Shown: piece by piece, positions 61,801-64,000 of the stretch
Layout: every line of letters begins with the position of its first letter
Numbering within the stretch: the first letter of the stretch is position 1
Notes under the pieces: model-generated
Seen by the model: only the letters and a program-made list of their open reading frames with translations
Database searches by the model: none
Told to the model about the DNA's origin: nothing
Position numbers and translations under genes: made by a program
Source: Moringa oleifera
Lineage: Eukaryota; Streptophyta; Magnoliopsida; Brassicales; Moringaceae
DNA: 64,000 nt
Direction: 5' to 3'
NCBI GenBank assembly: GCA_021397835.1
Contig: JAJFZO010000049.1
Location: 1,865,001 to 1,929,000 of the forward strand

Positions 61801-64000
61801 ATCTTCTGAAACTGAATGCACCAGATCTCCAGCATGTTTATCATGAACATGTTCATCAACCTCAAGTGTTCCTCCAACATCCTCAACTGAGGTATTCTGA
61901 ACAGCTAACTCCATATTCTGGTGTAAAACTGTCTTTAGATTCACCATATCAACTTCATAAGGAGTGTGCCCCCTAGAGAATGTGATCAAGAGGGGCTGAA
62001 TCATTCGAAAGAGACCTCTTGTATCCCTCTTAAGCCAAGCAGATGCAAAGTACATAACATATTCAAATAAATCAAGAACAATAACTGCATTTTTTATAGC
62101 ATCTTCATCAAAGGAGCTAAAGAAACCCCTCATAGCAGATGTTGAACTCCATAGAAGCAGTATAAGACCCTGAAAGTAATACTCCATATGCTCTAACCCA
62201 TTTGATTTAAGTTTGGAAGACATATTATCTTCAATATAACATACTTTCAACTGCATGCAAGTTATACTGCAGGCAGCAATAAAACGTGAAAATAACAAAC
62301 AGATATCTTCAGTAGACTTCAAAAGTCGCTTATGAAGAACAGAATGCAAAAGAGATTTGTCAACTGTATTTTGCTCGTCTGCTGAATGATGTGAAGGAGT
62401 ATATCCTCGTAGTATGTCACATCCAACGCAAAACAATCCATACCTGCATAATGAGCCTGAAATCTGTGAAAAGGAGACAAAGAAAAGCAAATCAGTCTCT
62501 TTAAATTTTTGTGCAGTTAATGCTGTCCAATGAGTTATTAGACATGTAAATATCATAAAACAAACTACACAAGCTGCTCCTTTTGAAATAAACTACATAC
62601 CCTGCTAATCAGGCATGAAGAAGCCAATGAAAACTTCTGCTCAAACTGTGCAAGTGCTATATATACTTTTTGTTTAAAGTTGTCGAGTAACTTCTCATAG
62701 TGATGAATCTCAAAAGCCTTGGAGTATGCAGTAGCTCCATCATTTTCTACAATTGTATCAGGCCAATTAAGATGCTCCCTTATCAATTTTGAGAAGTACT
62801 GGAGAGCTAAATCGAATCTAACATGAATGTCAAGAATGGAAGCCACATTGCCCAACAGCCAGTTAGAAGAATCATTCCCAGAAGGGTTTAAAATATCATA
62901 CAGAATGCCAGAATGCCCATTATTAGATGCATCCCGTGGCTCTGCAACCCCAACACTGCTAATAGAAGATGAAAGACCCTCCAAGGCCTCGAGCTTAAGA
63001 TGGAAAAAAGATGAGCAGAAAGTTAGCAATGGCTTTATACCAGAAACATAATGTAAACTGCGCATGCAACCTCTTGGAGGTATGCAAAAAAGAATCCAAT
63101 CCAAGAAATTAATAAAAGAAAATTCAAATGCTCAACAATATGCTACAAGCAGTTTTTCCATAAGAAATTAAATAAAGTAAAAGAAGAAAACTAAAAAGAA
63201 TCCTAGAACTTTTCCTATGTCATGCAAGGCCTTCGGAGATTTCAAGCAGTCTCCATATTTCCAGGCCCCAGGAAAAAATAAGGAGATTAACCAAAAATCT
63301 TCAACAACCATATAGCCATTGACCAATTGAGTACAACACATGATAAATACTACAGGTGCGCAGAATGACAACCTTTTGACAAGAGACAAAACCTAAAATG
63401 GATGAGCAAGCAGACACAATTTTCCGGCAATTCTCTATCTTTTGGCGACGGATGCAGATACAAGCTCATGCAATGAAAATTAACATTGTGAACAAAGTTT
63501 GGGTTCAATAACAGGATATTTCAATAAAATGACAGGCACAAGCGCAAGAATTGGATCATCCAGCATATACTAGGCTATCTTTAGCATGAAATAACTTACA
63601 GGCAATCCGCATCTGTTTAAGGCAATAGCTGTCATTAAAATTGCCCACCTACCCAGACTGGCAGCATTTTGCTCCCCTATAGCATTCTTCATATTATTTT
63701 TGTTTGCTAGTGTGAGACAAAACAGACCAATACTTGGGTCCATAAAAGCAACATGTTTGGAAGAAAGAGTTGACCTCTTAGGCATAAAACTCTGGTGGAA
63801 ACCAACCATAGCAAAAAATGACTGAGAATAATTCCCCAGTTCCCACTGCAAACCACAACAGCCCATTATATAAGTTAACGTATGAAAAACTGGGAAATCT
63901 TTTCTAAAAAAATTCAGATGTTTAATAAGTCATATTCTAGTCACCTCAAGAAGGCTCACAAGCCAATAATCGCCTCTCTCAATTGCGGATGGAAGTATAA
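55807..64000 (-). CDS. DMXL/rabconnectin-3-like WD40 protein (C-terminal part, 5' end outside window)
   Basis: Eleven exons in order: 63945..64000 (partial), 63600..63845, 62601..62993, 61042..62463, 60819..60875, 59420..59848, 58665..58888, 56960..57093, 56294..56560, 56028..56206, 55807..55917. All junctions are GT-AG and in phase, about 1,170 residues to the TGA at 55807. The first five hold the helical region (NRCGLPLEALEGLSSS across a junction). A Gly-rich linker in the 59420..59848 exon leads into WD40 repeats with HIYLWE, FATAALDGTVCTWQLE, VTGGKGGDVGLHDFR and FLTGSKDGDVKLWD. Closest match is AT2G46560 (from memory), a plant relative of DmX, DMXL and yeast Rav1. Known role of the family: RAVE/rabconnectin complex promoting V-ATPase assembly and acidification; the plant role is less defined. 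An 806-bp MITE sits in the 1.57-kb intron after exon 58665..58888. Confidence 0.92.
57143..57219 (+). repeat. ~38-bp imperfect tandem duplication in a WD40-gene intron
   Basis: Two adjacent copies starting AAACACAATTAAAATGTCTT and AAACACAATTATAATGTCTT, just left of the MITE insertion. Differences are few. Confidence 0.75.
57235..58040. mobile_element. PIF/Harbinger (Tourist-like) MITE, 806 bp, with TAA target duplication
   Basis: Terminal inverted repeats are CAGCATGTTTGGTT on the left and TGGCATGTTTGGTT (reverse complement) on the right, 12 of 14 identical. Both ends continue with a GGAATA word. The element is flanked by TAA at 57232-57234 and 58041-58043, the 3-bp duplication used by PIF/Harbinger elements. 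The middle (57425-57835) is nearly pure A/T with a TA run. No transposase ORF. It lies in an intron of the WD40 gene. Confidence 0.75.
58071..58325 (+). repeat. Imperfect tandem duplication (~141-bp period) beside the MITE
   Basis: GTGACCTTATGGAGAGAAAC at 58071 recurs as GTGACCTTAGGGAGAGGAAA at 58212. Each is followed by GTAAGTTGACAGGAAAAAGA, a purine-rich run, and ACTTGGACATAC or ACATTGGACAAAC. The second copy has an expanded AAG-rich tract. Confidence 0.65.
60538..60560 (+). repeat. (TA)n microsatellite in a WD40-gene intron
   Basis: Uninterrupted TA run of about 11 units within the intron 59849-60818. Confidence 0.85.

Noticed and set aside
63168..63389. Minus-strand 73-codon frame inside the WD40 gene
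   Set aside because: It falls in the intron between exons 63600..63845 and 62601..62993, which join in phase without it.

Overview
The window is nuclear DNA of a flowering plant, most likely a core eudicot and probably a rosid. Evidence: AT-rich intergenic DNA, GT-AG introns, CT/GA microsatellites, telo-box promoters, MITE-type transposons, and plant-only families (CYP703A, MYC-N bHLH, DREB-type AP2, B3-ARF). The species cannot be named from the sequence. Nothing bacterial, organellar or viral was seen.

Layout, left to right. 0.1-1.8 kb (-): a two-exon CYP703A cytochrome P450 of pollen-wall lipid synthesis. 2.8-3.4 kb: a Mutator-type MITE with a perfect 9-bp target duplication. 3.5 kb (+): a tRNA-Gln(CTG). 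3.7-7.8 kb (+): a decayed KELP-like gene (DEK_C, PC4, gag-like UBN2, CCHC knuckle) whose first intron holds a foldback element and a 156-bp direct repeat. 11.6-13.4 kb (-): an intronless bHLH of the JAM2/bHLH13 type. 14-22.7 kb: gene-poor DNA with a cluster of CACGTG sites, a 30-bp minisatellite and a decayed 0.5-kb tandem array. 22.8 kb (+): a DREB A-4 AP2/ERF factor. 25.5-28.4 kb (+): intronless exportin-2 (CAS/XPO2). 28.4-38.3 kb: mostly gene-poor, AT-rich. 38.4-42.4 kb (+): a 14-exon repressor-clade auxin response factor. 45.9-46.7 kb (+): a DUF688-like hydrophilic protein. 48.4-50.5 kb (-): a three-exon gene for a 65-residue membrane protein. 51.2-53.0 kb (-): a two-exon protein with a C-terminal membrane anchor. 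55.8-64.0 kb (-): the C-terminal eleven exons of a DMXL/rabconnectin-3-like WD40 protein that runs off the right edge.

The order matches, from memory of Arabidopsis locus numbers, the union of two duplicated Arabidopsis segments: AT1G01240-AT1G01280 (unknown, ERF023, bHLH13, CYP703A2) and AT2G46510-AT2G46560 (bHLH17, CAS, ARF11, ..., WD40 protein). The window therefore looks like an unfractionated version of that block. The genes are independently transcribed. They share no pathway, apart from three hormone or stress transcription factors (bHLH, ERF, ARF) lying close together. I found no clear new multi-gene system. The best leads are the decaying KELP gene and its intronic elements, the G-box cluster upstream of the bHLH gene, and several small translational or splicing arrangements.
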